Part shown: piece by piece, positions 1 to 9,686 of the stretch
How the letters are laid out: each line of letters opens with the position of its first letter
Numbering within the stretch: position 1 is the first letter of the stretch
Assembly: GCA_024636975.1 (NCBI GenBank)
Contig: JAGXGA010000016.1
Location: 1-54,723 of the forward strand
Source: Mariniphaga sp.
GTDB lineage: Bacteria > Bacteroidota > Bacteroidia > Bacteroidales > Prolixibacteraceae
DNA: 54,723 nucleotides
Reading direction: 5' to 3'
The notes under the pieces: generated by a model
What the model was told of the DNA's origin: nothing
The model's database searches: none
What the model saw: only the letters and a program-made list of their open reading frames with translations
Program-made: the position numbers and the translations under genes

Positions 1-85
1 CATACAATAAGACTTATAGTGTGGTTACTAAAAAAATCTTAAAGTATTGGTTTCTAAGGTTATATTTAATTACTTTAATTATAAA

Positions 86-1300
86 TTATTGACAATCATT
101 TGTGTATAACAATTTAAATTCAACTCTTAATTCGCATAAATCATTATATTCTTCACTTTTATATATATAGGCAGCTTTGCGAATCAACAGACCAAGGTTG
201 TCTTCCGTTGACTGCCAGTCTGAAATTTGTTCATATGGCCAGTCGTGTTCACGTCCTACGTATGCGATCAAATAATCAAGTGCTTTTTGTAAAGAACCAT
301 TTTTCGTGTTTTCATAGCGAAAGATATCCACACCCACTTTTAAACCAATACTGCCTGCATCAAAAAAGTTGCGAAGGTTACTAACTGAATAGCTGAATGC
401 CCTGGTACGAATTAATTCGTGCGGCTGGCTTCCATCTTCTTCAATCATAGGATCAATCCGGCGTGAAGGCATCTCCCCCACTTTTGTTTTCACATAATCA
501 TCTTTTCCCAGAAAGTAAGCAATTCCGCATGCCTGCACATCGTATGCAACCGAGTGGTTATTTCTGTATTTGTCTTCTTCTTTGCCAAACTCACTCTCAG
601 TTAACCAGCGAAGATATTCTTCAAACCACTTTCTGATACCGGTTCTTTCCTCTTCAGTTAATGCACCTGAGGTTTCCAGCAAAGCAATGGCGTCAACCAA
701 AACTGCAAATGAGCGACCGTCAATAATCCCAATAAACCTTCCATCGGTAATACCTGGAATTGCCTGCCCATAATTTAAATGCGGATTCATTAAGGTTTCA
801 GGGTCAAGGAACCAAACCCTTAACAGTTGGGCAGCCTTTTCAGCATACTGAGGCTGCTCTGAAAAAAACCAGCCGAGTGATAATGAACGAACAGAGTCAA
901 TCATCTTCCTGAGTTGAGGGCTATCCAGGCTATCGCGTTCAGGGTTAACCTCGCCATCGCGGCGGATATATGGGAGGCCATTTGGTTTCTCCGGGTCGGG
1001 CCACCAGTAAGGCCCCATACTCATGTAATCATTCTTTGTACCGCCCGGGGGAACCATCTTTTTAAAGGTAACCGAATAGACTCCACCTTCCAGAATTTCA
1101 TCAGCATTTAACAGCAACTGGTTATATGCAGGTAATAAATCTTTACCTCCATTTGTCAGGTCATTTTTGACTGCAGTCATCCAGTCTGTATCCCATCCTC
1201 CCAATTGAAGGGGTAGTTCAGTTTCTGCTGCCTGATTAATTGCACAAGCTGAAAAAAGGATTAACGGAATTACGACCAGTTTTAAAATTTGTTTTTTCAT
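86..1300 (-). CDS. Alginate lyase family (PF05426-type) lipoprotein
   Basis: Predicted secreted polysaccharide lyase of the alginate-lyase superfamily, which cleaves uronate-containing polysaccharides by beta-elimination in an alpha/alpha-barrel. The 404-residue protein starts with a lipoprotein signal; the lipobox LFSAC puts the acylated Cys at about residue 19, so it is probably anchored in the outer membrane or periplasm. Family hallmarks are GPYWWPDPEKPNG (about 96-108) and the NNHS...YDVQ block (about 247-255), which carries the Asn-His pair typical of these lyases. It is the last gene of a leftward polysaccharide utilization cluster, 122 bp after the PL8 gene. The exact substrate (alginate, glucuronan or another uronate polymer) cannot be decided from sequence alone. 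The family call is firm and the specificity is inference. Confidence 0.85.
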   Translation of the reverse strand: MKKQILKLVVIPLILFSACAINQAAETELPLQLGGWDTDWMTAVKNDLTNGGKDLLPAYNQLLLNADEILEGGVYSVTFKKMVPPGGTKNDYMSMGPYWWPDPEKPNGLPYIRRDGEVNPERDSLDSPQLRKMIDSVRSLSLGWFFSEQPQYAEKAAQLLRVWFLDPETLMNPHLNYGQAIPGITDGRFIGIIDGRSFAVLVDAIALLETSGALTEEERTGIRKWFEEYLRWLTESEFGKEEDKYRNNHSVAYDVQACGIAYFLGKDDYVKTKVGEMPSRRIDPMIEEDGSQPHELIRTRAFSYSVSNLRNFFDAGSIGLKVGVDIFRYENTKNGSLQKALDYLIAYVGREHDWPYEQISDWQSTEDNLGLLIRKAAYIYKSEEYNDLCELRVEFKLLYTNDCQ

Positions 1301-1422
1301 TCGAAATATTCTTATTAAAACTTATTCATTAATAATAATTTATCGTGTTATTAATTACTTCACCTCTGAACCTCCCCTGAAGACATTGAGAACTGATACT
1401 GCAGGTTAATCACATTCCACTG

Positions 1423-3642
1423 TTACAATTTAATCGTAACACTGTCGCCCGCATAATTATCTTTCGGAAGTTCAATTGATAAATGCGTTTCTCCTTCAGA
1501 TTCATTCCAAATGGCTATGAAATTATTTCCTGTTGCGTTAATCTTAGATGATATGGAAAGATTGAATCTGCTCAATTCACGATTGGGATCAGAAACAGAC
1601 ACTTCCGAAACCTGACCGTTGCTCAATTTCAGCATCACAATACCAGGATTATCGCTGGCAAGTTTTATTTCATCAGTAAATTCAACTTCTTCCCCTTTGT
1701 AAAACACAGCCTGAAAGATATCAAGATTATGGTTCATTACAGCCTGTACGTCAGGTGTATTAACAAGTATAGAAATGTTCTTTCCTGAACTATATTGTTC
1801 AACTTTTTCAGCAGTAGTAGCAGGAACCACAATGTACTGATACGATTCATCCGATGGTCTTAAACCATGGCTAACCCACAGTTTAAAAATATCGAGGCTT
1901 ATTTCCTCCTTTGGTGAATCGGATTGTTTGTTTATGGTCCACCATGAACCGGATACTGCATCGTTTTTTAAACCAACCTTTGCAGGTTGAGGAAAGATAT
2001 AGCCAATACCATCATGAAGGACCCAGTCAATATTTTCATAATCCTTTTCTCCTCTGGAAACAACCGTCGTGCGATTTTCAGAAGAGAGCACTACTTCACC
2101 CCGAAGCAAGCACTGATTAACAGCAGTAACTACCGGAAGTTCCTGTTTGCATGAGATTCCGGCCCCCAGGCAAACATACTCCTCGTCGAAAAAGAACCAC
2201 GACTTACGTGCAACAAGCGGATCGTGGGAGCTTTTAAAATCAAAAGCAACAGTTCCATATGTTCCATCGGTAACAGCACCGGCAAATTCAGTCTCACCCA
2301 GTTGCTGAATCTGGTTCGGAGGAGGCAGTTCCTTTTTCTGCATAATGGTTGCACCGGGAATCATCTGGTAATCAAAAACAGGAAAAATATCATAATACTC
2401 ATCACCTGTCCGGGAAATATGATTGGCACCATCTCCCCTGTGGTGGTTGAGTAATCCTTCACTATTGTAAGGTTGTTCCATATTATGAGTCCGGGTGGAA
2501 TACATCCTGACCGACGTAAACCACTCGGGACGTTGATAGGAAAAATGCTCAGTATTCCAGAAAAAAGTAGCATGTGAAAGGGTTGGTTTGGTTCCTTTAT
2601 TGCGGATATCAGCAATTTCCTGCAATTCTTTTTTACGATAACCGGTTGTGAGCAACAAGTTCTCAGCGGTTTCAGCATTAAAAGGATCAAGAGTACCCAG
2701 GCGGCTTACACTTCTGTTTTTGGCCCCGGGATCGGGATATTTACCATAAATGGCTGTTTTGCAAATACCGTCAAGGTAATAATCAACCAGTCGTTCCAGT
2801 TTATCACCGGCAAATGCATATTTGGTTTCTGAAGTAAAAACAGCCCATTCAACAAAGGCATCGGCATAACCCAGCCCATAGGAAAGTGTATTATTTACGC
2901 CGTCGGCCCGGTGATGAAAACTATTCCCGTACTGTATGCCACGGCCACCAGCAGAACGGTTTGCAAATCCGGTTAAATGAAGCCGATAAGTGTATCCGAA
3001 ATTCCTTCCAATCCATTCAACATATTTGATTTCATTTTCAATCACCTCAATTACCTTATTAAATGTTGAATTGTCTCCGGTAAAAAGGGTATTCTTTGCC
3101 TGGATGCCTGCAATTTTAATCCGATCGCCACCAGGCCTTGCACCAGGTGCATCGATATGTGCCCTTCCTATAATGGGCTGTGCTCCTTCAACCAAATCGT
3201 CAGAAAGCTGATCTCCAATGAGAAGCATTAATTGAACCAGATTATTTGGCGTACCTATCTGGTTATGCCACCAGTTCTCACAGATATAATCGTTTTGCAC
3301 CCAATTCCTGAGCGCCAATTCAATAACACTTTTTACTTTCCTGCTTTTATGAAATTTTGACGTTTTTAAATTGTATGCCCTTGCCAATGTCACCATATTA
3401 GCCAAATGATTTCTGTGCTGAAATCCTTCATTGGAGACATCCTCATAATCAATTCCGGGCCAGGTGCCGTTGTCACTTATTGAGTTTACCAGTATTTCTA
3501 CTTCTGAATCGTTAACCGAAGATTGCATTAATGATTCAAGTACTCTTTTTTTTATAACATCAAAATCGGATGGCGCAGAAATGCCACTGTAAGCAATACT
3601 TCCTATAAAAAGTAAAATAAATAGTTTCAGGTAATTTTTCAT
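1423..3642 (-). CDS. Polysaccharide lyase family 8 (chondroitin AC/hyaluronate/xanthan lyase-like)
   Basis: Secreted PL8-type lyase of 739 residues, the usual family length, with an N-terminal Sec signal ending near ISA (about residue 23). The N-terminal alpha/alpha toroid carries NWWHNQIGTPNN (123-134), the substrate-binding cleft signature. A block SFHHRADGVNNTLSYGLGY (241-259) should hold the catalytic His and Tyr (Tyr255). Arg310 and Arg314 follow 55 and 59 residues later, matching the Arg pair spacing of chondroitinase AC. The super-sandwich domain begins near NSEGLLNHHRGDGAN (about 393-407). The His-Tyr spacing differs from the classical AC enzyme, so substrate specificity is open. It sits inside the lyase cluster and probably acts on the same glycan as its neighbours. 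Confidence 0.88.
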   Translation of the reverse strand: MKNYLKLFILLFIGSIAYSGISAPSDFDVIKKRVLESLMQSSVNDSEVEILVNSISDNGTWPGIDYEDVSNEGFQHRNHLANMVTLARAYNLKTSKFHKSRKVKSVIELALRNWVQNDYICENWWHNQIGTPNNLVQLMLLIGDQLSDDLVEGAQPIIGRAHIDAPGARPGGDRIKIAGIQAKNTLFTGDNSTFNKVIEVIENEIKYVEWIGRNFGYTYRLHLTGFANRSAGGRGIQYGNSFHHRADGVNNTLSYGLGYADAFVEWAVFTSETKYAFAGDKLERLVDYYLDGICKTAIYGKYPDPGAKNRSVSRLGTLDPFNAETAENLLLTTGYRKKELQEIADIRNKGTKPTLSHATFFWNTEHFSYQRPEWFTSVRMYSTRTHNMEQPYNSEGLLNHHRGDGANHISRTGDEYYDIFPVFDYQMIPGATIMQKKELPPPNQIQQLGETEFAGAVTDGTYGTVAFDFKSSHDPLVARKSWFFFDEEYVCLGAGISCKQELPVVTAVNQCLLRGEVVLSSENRTTVVSRGEKDYENIDWVLHDGIGYIFPQPAKVGLKNDAVSGSWWTINKQSDSPKEEISLDIFKLWVSHGLRPSDESYQYIVVPATTAEKVEQYSSGKNISILVNTPDVQAVMNHNLDIFQAVFYKGEEVEFTDEIKLASDNPGIVMLKLSNGQVSEVSVSDPNRELSRFNLSISSKINATGNNFIAIWNESEGETHLSIELPKDNYAGDSVTIKL

Positions 3643-3739
3643 TTCAATTGGTTTTAAATAGTTTCAAAAAGACAAAAATTCCGGGACTGTAGTTCAGTAA
3701 CAGCAAAAAGCTGTCTGAAAACTTCAGGTTCAAATTATT

Positions 3740-4738
3740 CTATGGTCTTTTATTTTTCCAAAGTTTAAAATCGTCCCAATATATTTGCAAAGTTTTTCCT
3801 TCGCTTTTCATATAATCGATTAATTTTTTGGAAGTGTACAATTTTAATGGATTGAAGTCAGTAACTCCATCCGGATCGCTGTCCTGCGAATTATGTGTAA
3901 ACCGGGTTACATCAAATACCAACTCCTTTTCACCACCTTCCGGTTGAATTGTCATATAAAAGCGCCCGCTTTCATTATCCCCTTCCTTATAGTAGTATTC
4001 CATCGTAAACCATTCTTCGATTGGTATTTCCACTTCTTTATTTATTTCCGACCAGAGCGTGGTATACTTCTGACTACCGTCTTCAAAAAGCTGACAATCC
4101 TGCCCATCAAGAATAAAATATAAATCGCTTTCTTCTTTCACCGGCTTACCCATTCCCAGGGTTACCCTAAACCCATGAGGCACTTGCTGGCTCCATGTAA
4201 TATCGTTCCAGAATTCTGCAATGGTAAGCCAATGAATATCGTCGGGGTAAGTATGTACGGTATAAAAATCTCCCGGCAAAAAGATTTTTACCGACTGGTA
4301 AAATTCTTTCAGGCCATTTTTTCCACCATAAATATTTGCCTGTATTTGTCCTTTAGTACCTCCTACATTAGGTTCATTGAGCCAGAACCAAAGCACATGA
4401 TTTTGCGGGTTTCCGGGTTCAGGCACAATTTGGGCAAACCGTTGCGTAGAATCACCTCCCTGGAATTGCAGGTTAAAGTTTCCTGCGACCGGATTATCAT
4501 CCAGATTTGATACCCAGTCATTTTTTTCATCCATCGAAAGATCGGTGCCAACAATATCAGCATCTGAACCTCTGGCAACCACTTTTGATTCCGGCTCAAA
4601 TCCCGATTGAAAAATCAATTCCGGTTCTGGTGCCTGCTCATCCTGAGAATTATTGGAACAGGACCAAAAAACAATTAGAGATATGAACAGCATTAAAAAA
4701 ATGTTCCTGAATTTCACTTGCCTGTGATTCATACTCAT
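3740..4738 (-). CDS. Lipoprotein with lectin-like jelly-roll domain, possible polysaccharide lyase
   Basis: A 332-residue lipoprotein: signal segment followed by the lipobox FWSC (Cys about 27). The mature part looks like an all-beta concanavalin-type jelly roll, with alternating aromatic strands such as FTMEYYYKEGDNESGRFYM near residue 245 and a closing YWDDFKLWK strand at the C-terminus. This layout resembles the heparin lyase I-like PF14099 group and other secreted jelly-roll lyases, but I cannot point to a definite catalytic His/Tyr set. The start codon lies 17 bp after the end of the GH5-like gene, so the two are probably co-transcribed. It could be a lyase or a surface glycan-binding protein of the locus; the fold is more certain than the activity. 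Confidence 0.6.
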   Translation of the reverse strand: MSMNHRQVKFRNIFLMLFISLIVFWSCSNNSQDEQAPEPELIFQSGFEPESKVVARGSDADIVGTDLSMDEKNDWVSNLDDNPVAGNFNLQFQGGDSTQRFAQIVPEPGNPQNHVLWFWLNEPNVGGTKGQIQANIYGGKNGLKEFYQSVKIFLPGDFYTVHTYPDDIHWLTIAEFWNDITWSQQVPHGFRVTLGMGKPVKEESDLYFILDGQDCQLFEDGSQKYTTLWSEINKEVEIPIEEWFTMEYYYKEGDNESGRFYMTIQPEGGEKELVFDVTRFTHNSQDSDPDGVTDFNPLKLYTSKKLIDYMKSEGKTLQIYWDDFKLWKNKRP

Positions 4739-4755
4739 CTGTATTAGGTTTTAGT

Positions 4756-5787
4756 CTATTTAATTTCGTTGAAATACCATTTTACCCCCGGGTCATCGGC
4801 TGTGCCCATCCCTCCTAAATCAAAACGATTTTCGAATCCCTGCCCAGCCCCCTGGAACCAGGTATTAGAATGAAAATGAACATACAAACCAGGCTGTTTC
4901 AAAGCTGCTTCTATTTCATTAATATGAATATCTTTTCCTTCAGGGGTATATACTCCCTGGGGAATAAACTGCCCTGTCCAGCCACCGAAAATTTCCACAT
5001 TTACTATTGGCTTGTCAGGAACTCCATTCGTTTTAAAATAGTTGTAATGCCAGCCGCTGTCGTGTGCTTTTTCAATATCACCGCTGAAGGTATCAAAAAG
5101 CAAAACATCCACAAACTCCGATTTACCAATTACCACATTATAGCTGTCGTGATAACCACCGCCTCCAACGATCCTGTCGGGATCTATCTGCTTCACTTCT
5201 TTACATAGCTGTATAATGTTTTGCGGATCGTTAAAATTAAATCCTTTAAAGGACCGGTAATAAGATGAATTTTGCTCATTAGCAATGTTGATTATAATAT
5301 TCCGGAATGGTTTTAATTCCTTTGTAATAATACGAACAGCGTTTATTATATCCTGCTCATTTCTCAGGTTTCCAATTTCAGGATCCTGCAAAGTTCGCTG
5401 ATAAAAAATTCCCACAATTACCACCATTTTTCTGACTGCACATGCTTCAACTATTCTTTTTATCCTCTTCAGGTGGTCAGGATCAACTGAGTTTCCATCG
5501 GGTCCAAATGGATCAGAATATTTACCGCTGGAACCTTGCACAAATACTGACAACGTGTTTATTCCAACTGATTTATAATCGTCGAGATTTGCAATTAACT
5601 CCTGCGTATATTCCTCGCATTGTGAGGCACTGGCTGTTCTTACTCCCCACATATCAAAAATCTTTCCCCCGACAGTAAAAAACTGCCCATCCGTTTTCAA
5701 AACCTGTGCTGTAGCATTGACACAAAATATACTCAGAATACCTATTAGCACAACCAATCCTCGTGATGTATTTCTAAATTCTTTCAT
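4756..5787 (-). CDS. GH5-like secreted glycoside hydrolase (clan A TIM barrel)
   Basis: A 343-residue protein with a Sec signal (hydrophobic run about 10-25, cleavage near ATA-QV). The rest fits a clan GH-A (beta/alpha)8 barrel: IINIANEQN (about 165-173) ends strand 4 with the Asn-Glu pair expected for the acid/base (Glu171), and IVNVEIFGG (about 261-269) ends strand 7 with the nucleophile (Glu265). MWGVRTASASQ near residue 47 is the usual strand-1 region. It is short for a secreted GH5 and appears to be a lone catalytic domain. It sits between the heparinase-type lyase and the jelly-roll lipoprotein, suggesting it trims neutral or uronic backbone links of the same glycan. Subfamily and substrate cannot be assigned here. 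Confidence 0.75.
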   Translation of the reverse strand: MKEFRNTSRGLVVLIGILSIFCVNATAQVLKTDGQFFTVGGKIFDMWGVRTASASQCEEYTQELIANLDDYKSVGINTLSVFVQGSSGKYSDPFGPDGNSVDPDHLKRIKRIVEACAVRKMVVIVGIFYQRTLQDPEIGNLRNEQDIINAVRIITKELKPFRNIIINIANEQNSSYYRSFKGFNFNDPQNIIQLCKEVKQIDPDRIVGGGGYHDSYNVVIGKSEFVDVLLFDTFSGDIEKAHDSGWHYNYFKTNGVPDKPIVNVEIFGGWTGQFIPQGVYTPEGKDIHINEIEAALKQPGLYVHFHSNTWFQGAGQGFENRFDLGGMGTADDPGVKWYFNEIK

Positions 5788-5809
5788 ATGCCCTCCAATC
5801 TGACCTATA

Positions 5810-5831
5810 TCAGTCCTTTATCAGTCCTTTA
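5810..5831. repeat. Two tandem 11-bp copies of tcagtccttta
   Basis: Two exact adjacent copies of an 11-bp unit lie in the 171-bp gap between the heparinase-type gene and the GH5-like gene, about 25 bp upstream of the GH5-like start. It may be no more than a replication-slippage product. No function is claimed. Confidence 0.5.
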
Positions 5832-5958
5832 ATTAATAAGTCCATCCCTGATTGCTGCCTTTACCGGGAAACGAAGATTTTGTTTCCTTTATCATCAGCC
5901 AACAACTTTTTTTAAAAAGCTATAGCAATAAGAACTTTATTTAATTATGTCCTTTAAA

Positions 5959-7845
5959 TTATAACTCAGACAGCCTTACTTTTATCGATTCTATTTCGTT
6001 TTCAACAGTCCATGCAGGAATACGGATTTCGAGCCTTTTTAATCCTTCCATCTGGCGGTCAAGTTCCAGTGGCGCCGGATAAAGTGAAACAACAGAAACC
6101 TCCAGTTCAGGATGCGATATGTTCTCCAGTTTTAATGACTGACCATCCTGTTTGAGTATCGCTCCGCCTTCAATAAGTTCAACATCAGCGGTTGTCATCA
6201 TATGCCAAATAATCATCTTTGTATTATCAGAGAGCTCTAATTCATCTTCTATTACCACGGAAATGGGGCTGTCTTTAATGAATCTGCGGGAAGCTGATTT
6301 TACCTGTCCCTTTAAAGTTTCACTCATATCAAATGTAGCTTCAGGAGAATCACCCTGTTTAAAATCAGCCAGTGTAACCAGTCCTTCCGTGCGATGCAGG
6401 GAATCATTTATTGTGAGCGTGCTGTGTCCGAAATTGTTTTTAGTCAGAAGAGTCCAGCGTTCACAGTTCTGGCACCGGCCCCATAAATCGAACCCTGCAC
6501 TTTCAAGTCCGTGATAACTCTGGTTTCCCGGATCGATTGACCACCTTACACCATTCAGTTCAAAAACAAATGAGCCACCGTCCATGTTTCCATGGTTTAC
6601 CATTCCCCGGCCCCCTTTTCCTCCGAAATAATAATTATGGGGATCATTCTCTTCACCTGTAAATATGACAACAGGATTTGCCCCTTCACCTTTCCATGCA
6701 GTTGGAATTTTTTCCTCCCCTTTTTCTTCATATTGTGCCAGCCACACCAGGGCTGCACCTGCAAGTCTGGAAAGTTTCCCCATTTCTTCGGCAGGCATTA
6801 AAAAACGTTCTTTTTCAAAGAAAGAACTGTTGCCAGTTTTTGTAGCAAACCAGGCCAGTGTAATATCACCCTGCTCACTGCGCTGGTCTCCGCAATCGGC
6901 AAAATTATAGTACCAGCCTAAAGGAGCAATACTTAGCACCCTAAAAACTGCACTTTCCTTAAATCCCGGATAATTAAAATGTCCAAAGTCAGTACCGAAT
7001 GCACTTTCCAGCATTGCTGCCGTTGCAACAGAAAAACTGGTGCCATAGCTCCAGTAAGTAGAACCTTCAGGATATACTCCATCGGGCATATACTCAGCCA
7101 ATGAATGAGGTAATCCATCAAGTGCACGCTCTATTGTTTTGGCTGCAAGTTCCGGATCTTTTTCAGCAATGGTTATGGATGCTGCAATCATTCCCCCATT
7201 GCATACCTGGTTCCAGTTGTTGGTACCATAGGCCCAACCCGGATCATTTCCATTCTCCGGCCAACTTGGTTTTATGCCTTTTTCAATCAAAGCATTTTGG
7301 GCAAGTTCTATTGTCGGTTTTGGTAATTTACCTGCCGTCCAGTCCAGAGCAATAGCAACAGCCATCGACATTTCAGCCACATCAAGGTAATGTGAAGGAT
7401 TCCAATCGGAAAAGTTACATACAGCTGTCACTTCGTCGTTAATCCGCTTTAGCACCTTAGGATCCTTGTCTATCCGATATACCATACCAAGCATATTCAT
7501 CCGGTAAAGCATTTCGCGGGATACTGAAAGTAAACGGCGGCCGGTCACTATACGCTCCAGCAAAGGTTCTTTTTGAATTTCAGCTGCATTCAGCTGAATG
7601 GCATTGTACATATTCTGAATAACAGGATCGGTTTTCAGCTTTGATCGGAGATTTTTTTCCGTGGCTGCATTCAATACTAACCGCGGCTGTGAATTCCGCA
7701 AGTTTTTTTTAAGATACTGCACTGACATCGGATTATCAAGACCTGGGATGTCGGTTCCTGTTTCGTCACTTTCCCCCTGAGCAAATGCAGGCACAATGAG
7801 CATATAGAACAAAATACCTGCTAAGAAATTTAAGGTTGTCTTCAT
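5959..7845 (-). CDS. Heparinase II/III family polysaccharide lyase
   Basis: Secreted two-domain lyase of 628 residues with a Sec signal (cleavage near AFA-QG, about 22). The N-terminal alpha/alpha toroid carries GTNNWNQVCNGG (207-218) and EGSTYWSYGTSF (260-271); the C-terminal beta-sandwich (PF07940-type) begins near GRGMVNHGNMDGGSFVFEL (412-430). Asn210 and Tyr264 have the same 54-residue spacing as the catalytic Asn/Tyr of heparinase III, and His418 is the likely third catalytic residue. Family members act on heparan-type, alginate (PL15/PL17) or other uronate chains. It is the first intact gene after the broken susCD pair in the leftward locus. The family is clear; the substrate is not. 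Confidence 0.87.
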   Translation of the reverse strand: MKTTLNFLAGILFYMLIVPAFAQGESDETGTDIPGLDNPMSVQYLKKNLRNSQPRLVLNAATEKNLRSKLKTDPVIQNMYNAIQLNAAEIQKEPLLERIVTGRRLLSVSREMLYRMNMLGMVYRIDKDPKVLKRINDEVTAVCNFSDWNPSHYLDVAEMSMAVAIALDWTAGKLPKPTIELAQNALIEKGIKPSWPENGNDPGWAYGTNNWNQVCNGGMIAASITIAEKDPELAAKTIERALDGLPHSLAEYMPDGVYPEGSTYWSYGTSFSVATAAMLESAFGTDFGHFNYPGFKESAVFRVLSIAPLGWYYNFADCGDQRSEQGDITLAWFATKTGNSSFFEKERFLMPAEEMGKLSRLAGAALVWLAQYEEKGEEKIPTAWKGEGANPVVIFTGEENDPHNYYFGGKGGRGMVNHGNMDGGSFVFELNGVRWSIDPGNQSYHGLESAGFDLWGRCQNCERWTLLTKNNFGHSTLTINDSLHRTEGLVTLADFKQGDSPEATFDMSETLKGQVKSASRRFIKDSPISVVIEDELELSDNTKMIIWHMMTTADVELIEGGAILKQDGQSLKLENISHPELEVSVVSLYPAPLELDRQMEGLKRLEIRIPAWTVENEIESIKVRLSEL

Positions 7846-8002
7846 TTTATTTATTTATCAGATTTAAATTTAATATTTTTTTAGCAGTTTCCTTTTATTC
7901 CTTTTTCATCCGGTGCTAAAAGCCGGTTATGGTTTTCATTCTGATTTAAGCATTTCAAATCTTACTTTTCAGGTTAAAGCCATACTGCAAAAAAATAAAT
8001 TA

Positions 8003-8045
8003 GAAAACAAAGCCGTAATTAAAGAATAATCACGGCTTTGTTTTC
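8003..8045 (-). terminator. Rho-independent terminator downstream of the susD remnant
   Basis: A perfect 14-bp inverted repeat (8003-8016 with 8032-8045; stem core aaagccgt/acggcttt) is separated by a 15-nt loop and flanked by A and T runs, so it could work in both directions. It lies just past the end of the susD remnant and upstream of the heparinase-type gene, so full-length readthrough from susCD into the lyase genes would be limited. Confidence 0.75.
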
Positions 8046-8063
8046 TTTATCACGATAAGATTA

Positions 8064-9092
8064 TCATTCTACAATTCGAAGCTTTTTACCAACCTGGAGT
8101 TTGGACAAAATTTTCATTTTGAGCAATCGAACGTGATTGGTAAATACTCCCAACTGGTATCTTCTCCAGTACATCACTTCAGGCACTCCTGTGAGATCAG
8201 GCGTCATTTTATGAATGGCCTGATAATCGTTATCAGGATCTCCTGTAGAATACAAAGTATGAGGTCCGTTCTGCATCAGATCGAGCGCTGCACTGGCAGC
8301 TTCCTGTAACCACATTTCGGCATTGGAACCGCCATGGTACTTCCTCCAGGTTCCTTCAAACAGGCAAACTCTTGATTTTACAAGTAGTGCGTCCCATTTG
8401 TCCAGACGTCCAGGACCGCCACCATCGCCCCAGTCGGCAGGTAAATGTTCAGTGGCAAAAGTGAGATCCGCCAAAACATTCTCCATCACTTCATCTCTTG
8501 GGGTGCGGGGTGCATAAAGCTCTTCTGAATCGACACTCAGTTCAGTGTCTACCCATGGAACATCTCCATATTTCGACACCTTTTCGGCATAAAACCAGCC
8601 ACGAAACAACCGGGCTTCTCCTTTATATTTGTTCACAATTTCTTCCGACACATTGGCCAGCGCTTTATCGTAGTTATCCATCCCTACATTAATAGCACGT
8701 ACAAAAGCCCATCCGCCATCTCTCCATCCATACATCTGAGGTCCTGTAGGAACATTGTGTTTACCGGCCCGTACTTCCTGGTAACGATTGTGTCTTGAAT
8801 GCTTTGGAGCAATGTTGTCGGAAAATTCATCGAGGTACCAAATACTCTGGTTGTTACTGTCGAAACCATCATCATGGGCCATTAATATAGGCACATCAAT
8901 ATCGTTTCTGGCTCGATCGTATATGCTGTTGTTATATACCATCAGGTGGTTCTCAGTTTCCCAGTAAGTATCATTGCTTATCCGATTGAGTGGGTTTCTT
9001 TCCAGGAAATCGTTGTTGCAACCCGCGAACAGTAATGTTGCAAAAACTACACAACTAAATTTTAAATTATTCTTTTTCATCTTGATATTCAT
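8064..9092 (-). pseudogene. susD-like: SusD/RagB-family glycan-binding lipoprotein, internally deleted and frameshifted
   Basis: SusD-family proteins bind glycans at the cell surface over a SusC transporter. The first ~325 residues look normal: lipobox LLFAGC, then FLERNPLNRISNDTYW, and the helical SusD core with GEARLFRGWFYAEKVSKYGD and YAPRTPRDEV. After MYWRRYQLGVFTNHV the frame runs into an unrelated 18-residue tail, giving 342 residues against the usual 500-650. In the next frame over the same DNA (stop at 8086-8088) the sequence reads SIAQNENFVQTPGW, which matches the canonical SusD C-terminus. So an internal segment of roughly 200-250 codons has been lost, with a junction near 8120-8135 that shifts the frame. 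The product is unlikely to fold as a working SusD. Start could also be Met5. Confidence 0.88.
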
Positions 9093-9101
9093 TTTTAGTT
9101 A

Positions 9102-9686
9102 TTAGAAAGTAACTTTTACACCAACACTATAAATGCGTTGGAAATAATATTCCTGCGTTAGTGTTTCAACTTGTTCCGGATCGAGTGGCGCATGAATTTT
9201 TGTATATTCCCATAAATTCTGACCTGACAAATAAATTTGTGCCCTGCTAATGCCAATACGTCCGATAAAATCTGCGGGAAGATTATAATTCAGGGTCAGG
9301 TTTTTCAATCTGACTTAAGCTGCATTCTGAACGTAACGCGATTGCGGTTCAATGTTCTTTTTTGTGTTGGTTGAAATATGTGGTGCTGCAAAATAGGCAT
9401 CCGGGTTCTCAGGGCTCCAGGTTTCAGTTAAATAGAAATCCTCTATATGCCCTGCATTAAACGGATAAAATGCATTCCAGTTTCCATTGCCGGGGAGGTA
9501 GTCCCTGAACAACCCCTGGAAGAACAATGTTAAAGTCCAGTTTTTGTAGCTCAAATCGGGATTTACACCAAATGAATACCTCGCTGTATTGTTTCCGATA
9601 ACCGAACGGTCGTCGGGATCTTCTTCCGTATTACTCCCTGCGTTTATTTTCTCATCCCCGTTCAAATCCATGTATTTGATCACCAC
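9102..9686 (-). pseudogene. susC-like: SusC/RagA TonB-dependent transporter, 3' remnant with in-frame stop
   Basis: Only the last ~195 codons of a SusC-type outer-membrane porin (normally about 1000 residues) remain. The fragment opens in the conserved IKYMDLNGDEKI block, continues through SYKNWTLTLFFQG and SRYVQNAA, then hits TAA at 9315-9317, and resumes in the same frame with VRLKNLTLNYNLP, SRAQIYLSGQNLWEYTK and the terminal aromatic beta strand YSVGVKVTF. SusC proteins have Tyr at the stop position (AAYVRLKNL), so this looks like a Tyr codon changed to TAA. Upstream of about 9689 the reading frame meets stops and SusC similarity ends, marking the 5' truncation. The remnant sits 10 bp before susD, the normal susC-susD order. 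Confidence 0.88.

Noticed and set aside
5843-5920. Short minus-strand frame ending FPGKGSNQGWTY in the gap between GH5-like and heparinase-type genes
   Set aside because: About 25 codons with no recognised family; could be a gene tail but cannot be supported.
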